This document shows, piece by piece, positions 44,323 through 56,843 of a stretch of DNA of 64,000 nucleotides. The notes under the pieces were generated by a model. The model did not search any database and had not been told where the DNA came from. It saw only the letters and a list, made by a program, of their open reading frames with translations. The DNA comes from Parastagonospora avenae f. sp. tritici 18332-5 (taxonomy: Eukaryota > Ascomycota > Dothideomycetes > Pleosporales > Phaeosphaeriaceae): assembly GCA_022559985.1 (NCBI GenBank), contig JAFJTR010000008.1:620001-684000 (forward strand), in the 5' to 3' direction. Within the stretch, counting starts at the first letter, position 1. The number at the start of each line of letters is the position of its first letter. Position numbers and translations under genes: made by a program.

Positions 44323-47061
44323 GTTGCGGGCGAGAACACCAGGTGCGGAGTGCGTCTCGCGCGGGGTACCAGGCAATCAAGGATGCGAAAAAAAGGCGGA
44401 GGGTCTGTGTTGGTAGGGTGATGCGGGGGCTGAGGCGTCAGCATGAGACATTTGCTGGGCACATTGCGGAGTCGAGATGGCGGCGCACTTACAATTATGG
44501 GTGTTATAGGTCGCAACGGCGGCGAAGAATATACGGACGGGGAGTGTACAGGAAGCAGTGCTGGGTGTGGGATGGGAGAGGGGAAGCGATTATTGATATG
44601 CGCAGCGCCCTTGGGACTGTTTCAGGCAGTAAGGCTCCTCTAACCACTGTGCATGCTAACCTCGAAGCGAAAGTCGTGCGCGCCAGGCGGCATCAGTCAG
44701 TCCGCAAGTCTACAGCAATGCAAGGGCGAGCGCCGAAGAGCTGCGGAATGCGGCAGCGGTAGCACTCGGTGTCTGGATACGCTGGTGCCGGTGGGGAAGT
44801 CGCTGCAAGCTATCGTCGTGTCGGGCGTGCGCAGATCTGGGCCGAGTCCTCTGCGAGTGTTGGCGATGGAAGAAATGGCGGAGAGCAAGAGGGTTGTAGA
44901 ACGATCGGCGCGCTTACCTCTAGTGTCCGCTGGGGAAAAGAGCGCTAGCCAAGGTTAAGTGTCCGACTGGCGGCTCTGCTACAGATGCTTGCCGGCAAGA
45001 GACGAAGCTTGGAACGAAAACACCGAACAGCAATGCGATGGAGCTGGCACGTTCGTCGACGGTGCCGTTGATGAGACCACCGCTCCTTTACGGGAACTGC
45101 TGATTCGAGCCAGGCACGCAAATCTGTCCAACGCAAGGTGGGTGATGGAAAGGGTGAGACAGCGCTCGGATTACTTGTGAAACGGTTCCCCTGTGCATCA
45201 ACATGGAGTTGAACAACGGACCCTCAATTTCGCTGTCGCAAACTCATCGGATGCCTTAATCCCACCGACTGAGCACTACCATCTGTTCCATCGAACGACA
45301 GCGTACGGCTCGACAAAGCGTTGAGCATGTCGGCTTCCGCAGGTTGTTGCACGTCACACCGATCGCCAGCAACTTCTCGTAGGCGACACTGAAGATGGGC
45401 CCGGGAGCTCGTGACCACGCCGTCGACAGCAAATCTTTTGCTGCGTGTCTATAATATGAGGCTGCTAGAGTGCTAATGGCTGCCATCAAGTCCTCCGTAG
45501 CTATGGCTGCAGGCAAACCATGGCTGCCGCTCCATATGCGCATGTCCAGCTGGCAATGCACGCCACGCTGGACGAAGAAGCACCTCTGATTTCTGCTGAG
45601 CTCCAAGCCCAGCGTGTGGGGTAGTAGCACAGCGCCAGCGATCGTCGCCAGGTAGAGGGCAAATAATGAGACATATTTCGGCTGCGCAATCGCGACGTTT
45701 TAGGTCTGTCTAGAAGGGCCAGCCTCAGGAGTCGAGCTGTCACACCTTTCAGAGCCGCACTTGGCGTTGAGCAGGCAGCGGCATCCTTGAATCGACCTCA
45801 CGTAGCCAAGAAGCCGTGATGTTTGACAGCTGAGTGCCTGAGACGGACGGATGAACAACATCCGCGATTCTAGAAGTGGTCGCGTGCTGGCCCCAGACGG
45901 CTGTCGTCATGCGTTGACGACGTTTGGACTTTGAAGGGAACGACGTTGTTCGCTTGCGAGACGTGTATGCCTTGGGGAAAAGTGCTAAGGACAGGGAACC
46001 CAGGGTCTTAAGTCGTTCAGAAACAGGCAATGCTGTCTCGGTTGCCCCCGTTGCTGTGGCATTCTTCAACGGCGAGATTTGTTTCTCGTCTTGCACGGAC
46101 GATGCGCATCTGTCAGCCTCGCTGTAATCTTGCAACGTCCTGCACCTTCAAGATCTGAGATGACTGTTGGAGTATGCACTATCGACAATCCTCAGCTATA
46201 AATAGAATTGTCGAGCGCGTAGACAGTAGAGCTCCTGCGAGCTGCATGTGACCGGCTCTCTGAATAGAAATAGATAATACGATTGACTACACGCTCGCAT
46301 CAGTCTTGCTCTCGAGTACTGTAGATAGCTTCTGGCTGCCGCCAGTCAAGGCGATGCCAATGCATGGCGGGTCCCCAGTGCAATGTCCGTCCCATGCGAG
46401 GCCAGACTCGATGGTATGGGGAAGCTGCTCCAGCTAGTCTGTGCGGTGCGCACGGCGGGACAGGCTCTACCGCGACGGTACTCGTCCACGTCTTTGTTGC
46501 TGCGATGTCCGAAACCTTCACGCTGCGATGACGTTCGATCACTGGGACTGTACTGTATGCGCTGAGCGATGCGTCCAGAGGCTGATCCTGCCATTGCCCC
46601 TGGCCAACCGCGGGTGAAGCGAGCAAGCAACAGCAAAATAGTTCGGTGGTAAGATTGCGACCTCCTTTAGCCATGCCTCATTCGCGATAGCTTATATCGC
46701 ATTTACCAGATGTAGCCAAATCTCGATATTGTCCGCGTTCGAAACGCACGCCATTGGCCAGTGCGGGCGGTTCCTGCGCAAGCCCAATTTTCCTTGCGCT
46801 GTCCTTGCGCTGTCCTTGCGCTGTCCTAGTCTTCAACGGCGGTCCGCCCGTATTCTTGCTCTCCTTGCTCCCTCGCCCTCACCCTCTCCTCAGACACATC
46901 GTTTGGTATCATTTGTGGTTATCGCTTCACTCATTCAGCGGTTCCACGTTCACTCTTTCCGATAACGACATTCCTTACTTAATCGCTAAATCCTAAACCG
47001 ACTTCGTCATCACGTAAACAAACACGACGGAAACGTACAGAAATAGCACCGAATACCGAAA
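44323..47061. other. 2.7-kb stretch upstream of the PUF gene
   Basis: No firm gene. Minus-strand frames at 46674-46300, 46135-45749 and 45630-45256 (124-128 codons each) lie in series and could be pieces of a decayed gene, but I recognise no domain and see no clean introns between them. A triplicated 11-bp unit lies at 46792-46824. Both flanking genes diverge from here, so their promoters lie at its two ends. Confidence 0.45.
46792..46824. repeat. 11-bp unit in three tandem copies
   Basis: CCTTGCGCTGT is repeated at 46792-46802, 46803-46813 and 46814-46824, about 240 bp upstream of the start codon at 47062. Confidence 0.9.
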
Positions 47062-47601
47062 ATGATGAACATTAAGCATCTTATGGCGCGCGACAACGAC
47101 AGCGAGGGCCTCAGCAACACCCACGTTGCGCTGCTCGTTTCCCTGCTCATGCTCGTTCTGCTTGGCATGATCCTCATCGGCGCCCTCATGTTCCTGCGAA
47201 GCATGCGCCGTGCACGCAAAGCCGCAGAAGCAAACTCACAACTCCCTCTCTACGAGAAGCGCCAATCAAACCACCGCCTCACCATCACTGCGATGCCCTA
47301 CAAGGGCCGCGAGTCCGTCGTCGTCTACGAAAAGGAGCAGCTGATGCGCAGCAACCCGGAGTCACCCTCCAGCCCAGTGCCCGAAATCCGCATCACATTC
47401 CCCGACGAGGTCGACGAGTCAGGAAAGCGACAGTCTGGTCGCGTTGTCGTAGTCCGTGTTGGAGACCACAGCGTCGGACTGGAGCCTGTCTCAGAAGACG
47501 ACCTTCCCCCTTACCAGCGCGATGCCTCGGATCGCTTCGACTCGCTCGACCTTGACCGCATTGGAGGGCTGAAGGAGAAGGACAGCAAGTACTACTCATA
47601 G
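47062..47601 (+). CDS. Single-pass membrane protein, fungal, unknown function
   Basis: An intronless frame of 179 residues. A short N-terminal segment (MMNIKHLMARDNDSEGLSNT) is followed by one strong transmembrane helix at about residues 22-44 (ALLVSLLMLVLLGMILIGAL). A basic stop-transfer stretch (RSMRRARKA) predicts the C-terminus in the cytosol. The tail contains PEIRITFPDEVDESGKRQSG, RVVVVRVGDHSVGLEPVSED and a PPYQ motif, which look conserved rather than random. No enzymatic motif. The combination of a single helix and a short tail with PY-like motif (LPPYQ) could recruit WW-domain proteins such as Rsp5-type ligases; that is inference. Intact. Confidence 0.75.
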   Translation: MMNIKHLMARDNDSEGLSNTHVALLVSLLMLVLLGMILIGALMFLRSMRRARKAAEANSQLPLYEKRQSNHRLTITAMPYKGRESVVVYEKEQLMRSNPESPSSPVPEIRITFPDEVDESGKRQSGRVVVVRVGDHSVGLEPVSEDDLPPYQRDASDRFDSLDLDRIGGLKEKDSKYYS

Positions 47602-48272
47602 TCGAGTAGTGCATTGGAAATGCCCGGCTGGACTGCAACGAAACGTCCGGCTGCCCGGGTCAGCCCTTTGGCTACGATCGATTATTTTTATGACAGCTCT
47701 ACCGTCAATCGTCAGTTTCTGGCCCGGCGATGGAAGTCAGCATGACTCCAGGCGGTTGTATATTCTGGGAGATGGTTGCATATATGCACATGAGTCGTTG
47801 CCATCTTCGATCGAGGTCATGTCCTCCTATATAACTCTTATTCTTAATGTATGATATGCCATCTCAAGCGACTGTACATGAGCAGCAGGAGAGCGAATAT
47901 ACAAATTTTACCCTACCCACCCAGTACTGGCTAGAACCACGTTTTGGTCGTTGGCGTCGTGATCGAAGAGGTCCCATTCAGAGTGAAGTCTTCGTCTACA
48001 CCTGTTTCCCAATGTGCATGTGAAGTCAAGCTTCAGCCCAAGCAATCTTCAAACTGTATGAGGTGTGAGTCGTCCAATGACGCTGCGCACCTGCATGAAC
48101 ACCGGACGGCTGCTTTCGGAGCTTAGGGGAAAAGTGGAGCCATCGACGGCTCGAGCTCAAGATCCATCCCAAGCATCGCAAGCCAAACACCATCAACACA
48201 GCTGGCCCATAGACGTTACCCATGGACACATACGCTCCTTAGAATTCCAATTCCCTTTACTTGACCTTAACC
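47602..48272. other. Gap between membrane protein gene and GPI13
   Basis: No gene is supported. It should hold the 3' end of the membrane protein gene and the promoter of GPI13. Confidence 0.5.
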
Positions 48273-51200
48273 ATGCAGCCTGGGGAGGTATTTACGCCAG
48301 CATCCGAGATTACGGGTGCTCGCAAAGAAAAAGTGGTCACGAAGACACCTCAACTCCCTAAGCGCAACGGCCCACCAGTGGACGAGGACAAGGCGCGACG
48401 GGCAGCTCAAATCCATTTCAAGGCTTCGCATGGGCTCATTACCGCTTTCTTCACGCTCATACTGTATGTTTCAGCGCAATTAGATTCGCTTCTCTTCAAA
48501 CCTGCTAACGGGGCGCAGAATACTTCACATTGCTGGCATATACCTGTTCACCAGCGGTTTCCTCCTGACACGGCTAGTTCTCGACGACAAGTCCGAATGC
48601 GCGGTTACTCCCATCGATGCGGCGCGCGCATATGTCCCCGGAGACGTGCAGAAGGGATGCTGGCATCCCAAGACATTCGACAAAGCGATTGTAATAATAG
48701 TTGACGCACTACGATATGATTTCACGGTCCCATTGGAAGCACAGGTTGAGCCTACAAACCTCGCGTCCGATCCAAGCCTCCCACCCGTCGCACCCCGCCA
48801 TTTCCACAATGCGTTCCCTGTTTTGTACGAGACGGCACTGAAGCAGCCCAACAATGCTTTCCTCCTCCCCTTCATCGCAGACCCACCTACCACGACGCTG
48901 CAGAGATTGAAGGGACTTACAACGGGGACGTTGCCCACCTTCATCGACGCCGGTAGCAACTTTGCGGGTACGGCGATTGACGAAGACAACCTGGTGGCCC
49001 AGTTGAAGAATGCGAGCAAGAGAATTGTACATTTGGGCGACGACACCTGGCATGCTCTCTTCCCAGGATACTTCGAGCCCAATCTCACGCACGCATACGA
49101 CTCATTCAACGTTTGGGACCTGCATACGGTCGACAACGGGGTCACGGAGCACATATTTCCCCTACTGAAGGCAGAGAACATAAGCAAGTGGGATGTCATT
49201 TTTGGGCATTATCTAGGTGTGGACCACGCTGGTCACCGCTATGGTCCCGATCATCCTGCTATGACTGCGAAGCTCAACCAGATGGACGAGGTGTTCCGGC
49301 ACATGATCGCAGAATTGGACGACGATACGCTTCTTGTAGTCATGGGCGACCACGGCATGGACACCAAGGGTGACCACGGCGGCGAGTCGGAAGATGAGAT
49401 TGAGGCTGCGCTGTGGATGTACTCGAAGAAGGGCATCTTTGGCCGCAGCTCTCCCGCATATGTCACACCTCCCCACTCAGCCAAGGTGCGGCCTGTGGCT
49501 CAGATCGATCTTGTACCAACCTTGTCACTCCTTCTAGGCATGCCCATCCCATTCAACAACCTCGGAAAGCCGATCGAGGAGGCTTTTGTTGGAAAGAAGG
49601 GGTCGGACTTTGAAAACTTGGCCATCGTCAATCGCTTGGCAGCTGCGCAAATCCACCGTTATCAACACGAATACGCCAAAGCTCGCGGGTTTGACGAGAG
49701 CACTCGTGCAAGCTCTTTGGCTCTTTGGGCTGCGGCGAACGAGGCCTGGAACTCGCTTGGGAAGAAGAGCAACAGCGAGCAGTTCCAGAGCGTTTACAAA
49801 GCGTTCAGTGCCTACCAGCGCGAGACCCTCAGCATCTGCCGCGCTCTGTGGGCGAGATTCGACATCCCTAGGATGTTGACTGGTGTAAGCATATTGGCTT
49901 CCACTTTGGTCGTCCTCGCCATGTATGCGCGTGGACTTTCGGGAGATCGGACAGAGTTGACGCCAGCCTTCTTCACTCGTGGCATGATGGGTGCTGCGGT
50001 TGGTGCCCTGGCAGGCTTTGTTGCTGATTTCGCCATGCCAGACGTGGCTCAAGATCAGGTGCTGATCTTCTCTACCGCCTCATTCACTATCCTCGGCATG
50101 TCCTCTACTTTCTTCTCCCTCCGACAACGCGTCTTATCCCCCTTCCCTGCAAGCATATGGGGCTGGACAAGTGTCTTCTTCACATTGGCTCTCTCAGTTG
50201 GCTTCGCTGCCAACTCCTTTACTATCTGGGAGGACGAGATTCTTCTTCATTTTCTTACCACCTTCGGCGTTATCGCAGTGGTGTCTTCTTTCCGTCAAAA
50301 GAACAAGGTAGACCGAACGCTCGGTATCTACCACTCTGTTCTTTTCACCGTCCTCCTACGTGTTGCTTCTTTTGCCCGCCTATGCAGAGAGGAGCAGATG
50401 CCATACTGCAAGTCCACATACTACGCTTCTGCGCTTTCCACTACGTCTGCTCCCTGGCAGTTGATCATTCCCGGTGCAGCCGCACTGCTCGTGCCCACCT
50501 TCATCATTGGTTACTTTGAAGGTACAAAGAGCTACCAGAACACGGCCAAGTTGTGGCTGGGTCTCGGACTGCGCTTTGGCCTCATGCTCGCTGCGGCTTA
50601 TTGGGCACTTGATGCCGCAGATGACAGCGACTGGTATCCGCAATGGTCTAACGTCATTAGCATCACCAAGAGGGCCTTGGCGCAGATTGTGCTGGCCATC
50701 AGTTTGATATTTGGATACCTCATCTACAACTGGAGTAAGCCTCTCTTGAGCATCATCACCAACGAGTCGCAAGACAAGGACGGTGCACCAAAACAGGCCA
50801 TCACAGTCCTTGGTTACGCAAACGTGCATGGAAGCAGGTATGCTTTGCTCATCACTATCTGGTACCTTGCCATCGCACTCCTCCAGAAGCCCATGGGTGC
50901 GGGCGCCATTGGCATCCTCGTCTGGCAGCTTTTCTCACTCTTCGAAATCATCGACACCAACAACCTTCACACCTCGTCCATCGGACCCGTTGTTCTCGGT
51001 CTCCTCGGTTCTTTCCACTTCTTCAAGACCGGCCACCAGGCTACTCTCAGCTCCATACAATGGGAGTCGGCATTCATCCCCCTCTCGACGATCCGCTACC
51101 CATGGACCCCAGCTATCGTCATCCTGAACACTTTCGGCGCGCAAATCCTCTGCGCCGTCGCGGTCCCTGCACTCGTGCTGTGGAAAGTCAAACCCCAGCA

Positions 51201-51453
51201 GAAAGGCCTGCTGGGCGCTATGGCCAAGGCGATTGCAACACACATGCTATTCTACGCGACCATCTGCCTCGCTACGACGATGTGGGCGGGCCATTTGCGC
51301 AGACACTTGATGTTGTACAGGATCTTCAGTCCGCGCTTTATGCTCGGCGCGTCGTCGCTCCTGATCGTAGACATTGTGGCGATATTCGTGGGCGTGTGGG
51401 GCGCACGCATGAGTATCCTAAGCGTCGCGGAGGTGTTTGGATTCGGTGGGTAA
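48273..51453 (+). CDS. GPI13: GPI ethanolamine phosphate transferase 3 (Gpi13/PIG-O)
   Basis: There are two exons, 48273-48463 and 48519-51453, giving 1041 residues. The intron GTATGT...GGCGCAG (55 bp, phase 2) interrupts the first transmembrane helix (ITAFFTLIL joined to ILHIAGIYLFTSGFLLTRLV). The lumenal catalytic domain of the alkaline phosphatase superfamily follows: metal/nucleophile region IIVDALRYDF near residue 126, FGHYLGVDHAGHRYGPDH, MGDHGMDTKGDHGGES, then a long series of about 13-14 transmembrane helices. Gpi13 adds ethanolamine phosphate to the third mannose of the GPI precursor in the ER, the phosphate through which proteins are attached; in yeast it is essential. Length is close to that of the yeast enzyme. 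No defects. Confidence 0.94.
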
Positions 51454-52228
51454 AAGAGTCTGGAGTGTACGATATACCCTGCATTGGAGGGTTTGCATGC
51501 GTCCTGCTGGGCGCCACAATATTGCTAAGTCTTGTACAGCATCGCGATTTATGCATAGGTTTTCTCTTATATGTTGAATGTTCAAAAAGTATTACTACCT
51601 CCATTCTGCTTCTGGAGTTATATCATTGTGCGCGTTTTGCATGGCACAGCTCCCACTCGCGCCCAACTCAAACACTCTCTCACACCGTCATGTCCAAGCC
51701 GCGCTCGTTTGCCACATCGCGCAGCCTATCATCTCTCACCGCGTCAATTGCGTAGCGACGGCTGTTCCCGCCGTCCCCGCAGGGCCTCAGGTAAAGGTGA
51801 GTACGAAGCGAAGCGGGTCATATAAGGTTGTCTCTAGGACCTATCTCCATCCCTTCTACACCAACCAAAACGGCGGCAGGGAAACTGATTGAGCTTCTGG
51901 GAAAACTCTCGACTCACGAATTATCTCCAGAACCTGCGGAGTGTGACGTAAGGAGAACTTCTCCATTGTTACACGTTCGACGAGAGGGAAGGCGGTGCAC
52001 TGCAAAATTCGAAGCGGTGTGCATTTCTGAAGAGGTGGAGATATCTCTCACCTGATCTGGGAGCTCAATTACTTCGGTATCAAGCTTGTGTAAGTTCTGC
52101 CGCCTCGCTCCTTCCTTCATTACACCCCATCAAGCAAGCTGACAACAACAAACTCAGTCTGCTCCTCTAAAAACTCTCAACGTGTTCATCACATCAACAA
52201 TAACAGTCGTCTTACACAGAATAACACG
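51454..52228. other. Gap between GPI13 and the 603-residue protein
   Basis: No gene is supported. A 75-codon frame at 51828-52055 has no recognisable content and could be part of a leader. Confidence 0.45.
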
Positions 52229-54087
52229 ATGGTCCCTATGATGGTGCCCAACCATCACTTCGTGCACGAGATTTCTCAGAGCATCTTCGATGCTGACGAC
52301 CTCACCGACAACTCGACTGGTGTCGTTCCGATTATCGGCGTCACCACCCCAACGGGCCTGAAAGCCCGGTTTCTGCAGCGCTTGTCGACAATCACGGCAG
52401 CTAATGCAAAACTGCATGAGTCTCAGAATCAGAGTGGTATCGAGATACACCTGACCCGCAACGGCGGAAGCCCTCAAGTCAGGCTTGAGAAGGATGATAA
52501 ACTGAATGCATTCATTGTCGGCATGGAGGAGTCGCTTCCAACGATCTCGAAACTCAAAAGCGGTAAGTGCACATATCGTGAGCTCAGAATGATATACTAA
52601 CATAGCCAGGTCCTGCCTGCAAACAGGCAGAGGATGAACTCTGGGATGGGGTCCTGGTGTACTCCTACTCCAACATTGATCATGTGTTTGAGAGCTTACA
52701 GAGGAGCTTCCTCAAGCATAAGACTACATTCGACAAACTTGTGAGCAAGATGTTCGGCATTGACGAGCAATATGCGGACGGGTCACAGCTCGACTGTGTA
52801 CTAGGCGATCGCTTGATCGAACTTCATCAAATAGTCCAGTCACACGATCGATCTATGAGGCAATTCCATGTCCTCGTACACTTAGCATCAACGATGACGA
52901 AAACAATCGAGCATCTTCAGCAACGTCTGAACTCCCTACTCCTGAATGCCAAGTTCGGAAAAGACCTGTATGCACTCATTCTTACCTTGGGATTCCCTGA
53001 GAGGGCTTTTGCCACATTTGTTCGCGCTGCCAAAACATCTCAGGCATTCTCTATCACTAAATTCCATATCTCCGCCACGCCTCCATCTTCACCTCCACAG
53101 AAGAAGGTGACTTTTGGAGCCAGCCCGACCAGCTCTAGCAAGAAGGTGACCCCAATTCCCCCAAAATCGGTCTTGAAGTCAAGCACTGCTCGCATCAGTT
53201 CAACTCTGCCCTCATCGGCTGGGAACATGGCCGTCCGCACGCCATCACCTCCATCACCTCCGCGCCCACAACGGCCGGCCACGAAACACTCGGGGAGTAA
53301 CCCGGGTAGAACGGCCTCTCAAGCAACACCGCCATCTCCCTCTCCCTTGCCCTCAATTCCAACCAACGACATATTTGCGGTGGTCCGACCATACCTATCA
53401 GAAGAAGACCAGGCCATCGGTCTCCTGCGACTTCAACCAGCTTCAAAGCAAGATAGCGCTCAACTCCTCGGTGCCGTCCTCCGTGGCAAGCTTCTCCCCA
53501 AAGGTACCAATGCCTTTCACAAGTTTGGTTTCGTTACTCTGCGCAACGAGTCCGATGAACGCACCCTAGGTGGTCTCTACGCCGCGATACTGCAAGAATC
53601 CACGGACCCGCCATCAATATTTCGCGAAATTATGCAAGCTGTCGAGACCCACACCCTCGTCGATCTCATCAAGAGGAAGGAGTACAGCCATATTCTCTCC
53701 CAACTTCCCTCTTCACTATCCACATTCCTCGCAGCGCCTGTTGCAGAGCGTCCAACAGTATGGCACCTCATGCAATTCGCCGCCGACGAATCAAGCACCT
53801 CTCCTCCCGCCTACCTGCAACGCGACTACGGATTCAAGATGTGTCGCCTCCGCGAGGAAGTCCAGCGTCTCAAAGATATCTACTGGGACTTGCTCAAGAC
53901 CGTCGACCCCATTGAGCTGCATTATGCCTGCGTGCACGGCCGCCTGTATAGGTTCGCCAAGCTCAGAGGTAGTGCGATACCGAAGGATGAGCGCTTGATG
54001 AACAATGACTCGCCGGCTGAGCATATCGGGTTTGAGAATGGGAAGGGTCTCGAAACCTACCGCGGACCCTTCTTCAGGCGAGGTTAG
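52229..54087 (+). CDS. Fungal protein of unknown function with helical ends and basic Pro/Ser-rich middle
   Basis: There are two exons, 52229-52562 and 52610-54087, giving 603 residues. The intron has textbook signals (GTAAGT, branch TACTAAC, acceptor CAG, 47 bp, phase 1). Residues 1-115 start MVPMMVPNHHFVHEISQSIF and include a globular-looking block (VVPIIGVTTPTGLKARFLQR). Residues 115-270 are mainly helical (DHVFESLQRSFLKHKTTFDK, TKTIEHLQQRLNSLLLNAKF). Residues 280-375 are disordered, rich in Ser, Pro and Lys with several SP/TP sites. The C-terminal 230 residues are again structured (YLSEEDQAIGLLRLQPASKQ, LREEVQRLKDIYWDLLKTV). I do not recognise a family. Composition would suit a scaffold or cytoskeletal protein, but that is only inference. 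Intact. Confidence 0.75.
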
Positions 54088-54884
54088 GGTCTGGGAGATA
54101 AGAGGGTGCGAATTCCGGAGGCGACGACTGTCGAGATGTGATGGGGTGAGTTCAATGACTACCTCAACACGACAAGTACGAGTTCGACTTCTACCTCATA
54201 CACTCTGGATGTGTAGGGATCTTGACGGGAGTCCCAAGAAAGAGCATGCTGACGACCAGGCCACAGAACTGGCGGCTGGATGATGGACATTGCGTGCGAT
54301 TTGATTCTTCCCTCATTCTTTTGGTTTTTTTCATGAGTGGCAGGCCGCTGCAGTATCAAAAGCTCTGCTTTCTTGCTATTGGGATTTATGAGATGCAATC
54401 TGGTTCTTTTCTTTCTCCTACTTCTCCCAACTCCCCTTCGTTCTTCAGAGCGTCCTGCGAACATGACCTTGCAAAGTCTTCATGGCATCGGAGTTCTCTG
54501 GACACCAAAAGCAAGGCATCGGCGATGCTAGGAGCGGCATTGATACCGCCTGTCTGATTTGCTTATTTTATCCTTTCTTCATTACATAGCACGAAAAAAA
54601 TCGATCAAACTCTTCATCTCGTCACGTGAACTCATCATGAACATGCGGTCTTCTGGATAGTAAATGACTATCATTGTATTGATGCATGCTCATGACTTCA
54701 ATTTCAAGAAAAGCAACAATACATAACACAACAACGAACTTAAAAGAGAGGCATTTGTTGACATCCTTCGCCGCTTCACCCGAAATCAACAACAAAACCA
54801 GTTTACAGCCTCATACCCACACCGGCCGTCAAATCTCCGTCTCACAACTCACTACGAGCGCGAACTTGGCTCCTGCTCTCCACC
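54088..54884. other. Convergent 3' intergenic stretch
   Basis: No gene is supported. The two flanking genes converge, so both 3' untranslated regions lie here. Confidence 0.5.
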
Positions 54885-55557
54885 CTAGACAAATACCCTC
54901 ACAATATCCACCCACTGACAAGCCGGATTCTGCGGCTCGCCGACCAAACCAACTCTCCAGATGAGCGTATCATACGCATACGCCCAATTGGTCGCGCAAA
55001 TATACCAATTCTTCGCGCGCAGCGGGGGATCAAAGTACGTAATCGGATCAACCAAATCATTCTGATGCACGTCAATGTACATACTTCCCGACGCCTCAAA
55101 CAGCACCGTAGAAGGGTCATTCCATCCTGGGAAGAAGATGGCGTTGGCGACATTCGACGTCGGCGAGATGGACAGTCGCATCGCGGAGGGAACGATGACC
55201 TTGCCGCCGGACCAGAAATTGTAGCCGAGAAGACCGAGGATGTCAACGTCGCTGACGTTTGTACTCGCGCTGACGTTGTGGTAGAAGGTGGTGTAGAGAG
55301 ATGCTGGGTCGGTCACTTTCTCGCCGGTAACGCAGAGGCCTTCGATTGCGGCGCCTTGGTGGCAGGCGCCAAGGGCGGTGCTGCGGTTGGTTTAGTGCAT
55401 ATTAGACTTGTGTGGGAGATGAGACTCACTCGTTGAGAGTGGCATTGTCGGATTTGATGATCAGACGGAAGTTGGGGGAGGAGACGTTGTAATACTGCTC
55501 ACTCTGTGCAGCCACCATCGACGCAAGGGTCACAAATGCGAGTATAGCAAGCTTCAT
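54885..55557 (-). CDS. Small secreted protein, unknown family
   Basis: There are two exons on minus, 55557-55430 and 55380-54885, giving 207 residues. The intron GTGAGT...AACCGCAG is 49 bp, phase 2, and joins NATLN to DTALGACHQGAA. A signal peptide covers residues 1-17 (MKLAILAFVTLASMVAA). The mature part has several N-glycosylation sequons (NVS, NAT, NDT, NVS) and four Cys (GACHQG, GLCVTG, YICATN, PACQWV) that could form two disulfides, and resembles beta-rich secreted fungal proteins (SPNFRLIIKSDNATLN). I cannot name a family. A minus-strand TATAAA at 55671-55676, about 115 bp upstream of the ATG, supports expression. Likely extracellular or wall-associated; a role with hosts or substrates is speculative. 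Confidence 0.8.
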
Positions 55558-55670
55558 GGTGAGGAATTAGAGGACGAAGCGCAATATTGAGATGATTATC
55601 GTGTTGCAAGTTGATGTCCGATCTGTTGAATCTGAACACTGCGGGTTTGTTGCAGCCGGAGGAAGACATC

Positions 55671-55676
55671 TTTATA
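55671..55676 (-). promoter_or_regulatory. TATA box of the small secreted protein gene
   Basis: TATAAA on the minus strand about 115 bp upstream of the start codon at 55557. Confidence 0.5.
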
Positions 55677-56843
55677 CTCCCCAGAGCTGTACACATGACA
55701 CTGGCAGGTACTGGCGGTGAGGGGCTGAAGCGCAACAGAAATGTCTGCACTTGCTTATCGTTCACAAAAGTCACGATTGCCGTTCTGCAAACCAGAGAAG
55801 GAGCAGTGTTCTAGCCAACCAGATCGCGTATCGGCACGGGAGGGACTCCTTTAATGTTGTACCTGTCCCCGTATTGCACGAGCTCCCATGCTGAGAGAGT
55901 AGGATCGCGCCAGCTGGTACCTTTGTTGCCAGATTCGATGCTGTGAGTTGGTGTGGCAGGAGCGGGGTTGGCTCGTATAGCTGTGTTGCTATCCTGGAAG
56001 TTGTCATTATCCTTCGACCATCATTGCGCTTTGCCTCGAAGAGCTTGTGAACGCAAACCTGGAGTTCACGGTAAATATGCTGATAGGTCTCCCCGGCATG
56101 CAAAAAATTGTGCGACGAATGTAACGCAAGATACCTACGATGTATCCGAAAACGTGACGGCACAATCGTATTTTCTCATGGAGCCAACCTACCGCCGCTC
56201 CTTCGGTTGATAGATGGCGTTCATTGCCACACTTCTTTGTTCAATGCCATTTCAGGAGACTACTGTTAAATTGAATTGATTGCTTCGCTCGCCTTTGATT
56301 CGAGGACAAGTGATGAATCTAGAAAAGATCTGGAAGGGGAGAACACCAGGAGTCGAGGGAGTGGTTCATGGGTCTGCCAAGCCGCTAAATTATTCGTGCG
56401 TCATCTCAGGTCTCCAAAGACGACGAGGAAACACACATACGCAAACAATGATTTGATCACATCAGAACTTCGTACTTGTCCTCGCGGTAGCTGAATATAG
56501 AAGAGGTACGGGGAATTGTAGACTAGGTACTAACCAACGAACGGGTGTCCACGACCTCATGTTTGCAACGGGCACGGAGATCCGCGATGAATCCAGTCCA
56601 AGCATACTGTACGGAAGACGTATAACTGGTACTGTGACCAACGGCCACATCGACCGAGCTGCCTCGCGAATAAACATTCTTCCCTAGCTCTTCCGGGATA
56701 TATGACGTCACGTGTACCCGCATCTCGAAGTCTGCATGTGCTAAGTATGAGAGTCGCCATAATCTCGAACCTCATCTTATCTTTCTGCGTTCTACAGAAA
56801 TACAATAGAATACACGAATCAATTCACAATCCAGGCTCCCGTC
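55677..56843. other. Gap upstream of NmrA-like gene
   Basis: No firm gene. A minus-strand frame at 56163-55771 (130 codons, with HIYRELQVCVHKLFEAKRND) and another around 56723-56523 (66 codons, HVTSYIPEELGKNVYSRGSS) have protein-like stretches, but no start, intron or domain can be supported. They may be relics. Confidence 0.4.

Noticed and set aside
45256..46135. Possible transcription factor gene on minus strand upstream of the PUF gene
   Set aside because: No zinc-cluster or other DNA-binding motif could be read in any frame, and no splice sites link the frames.
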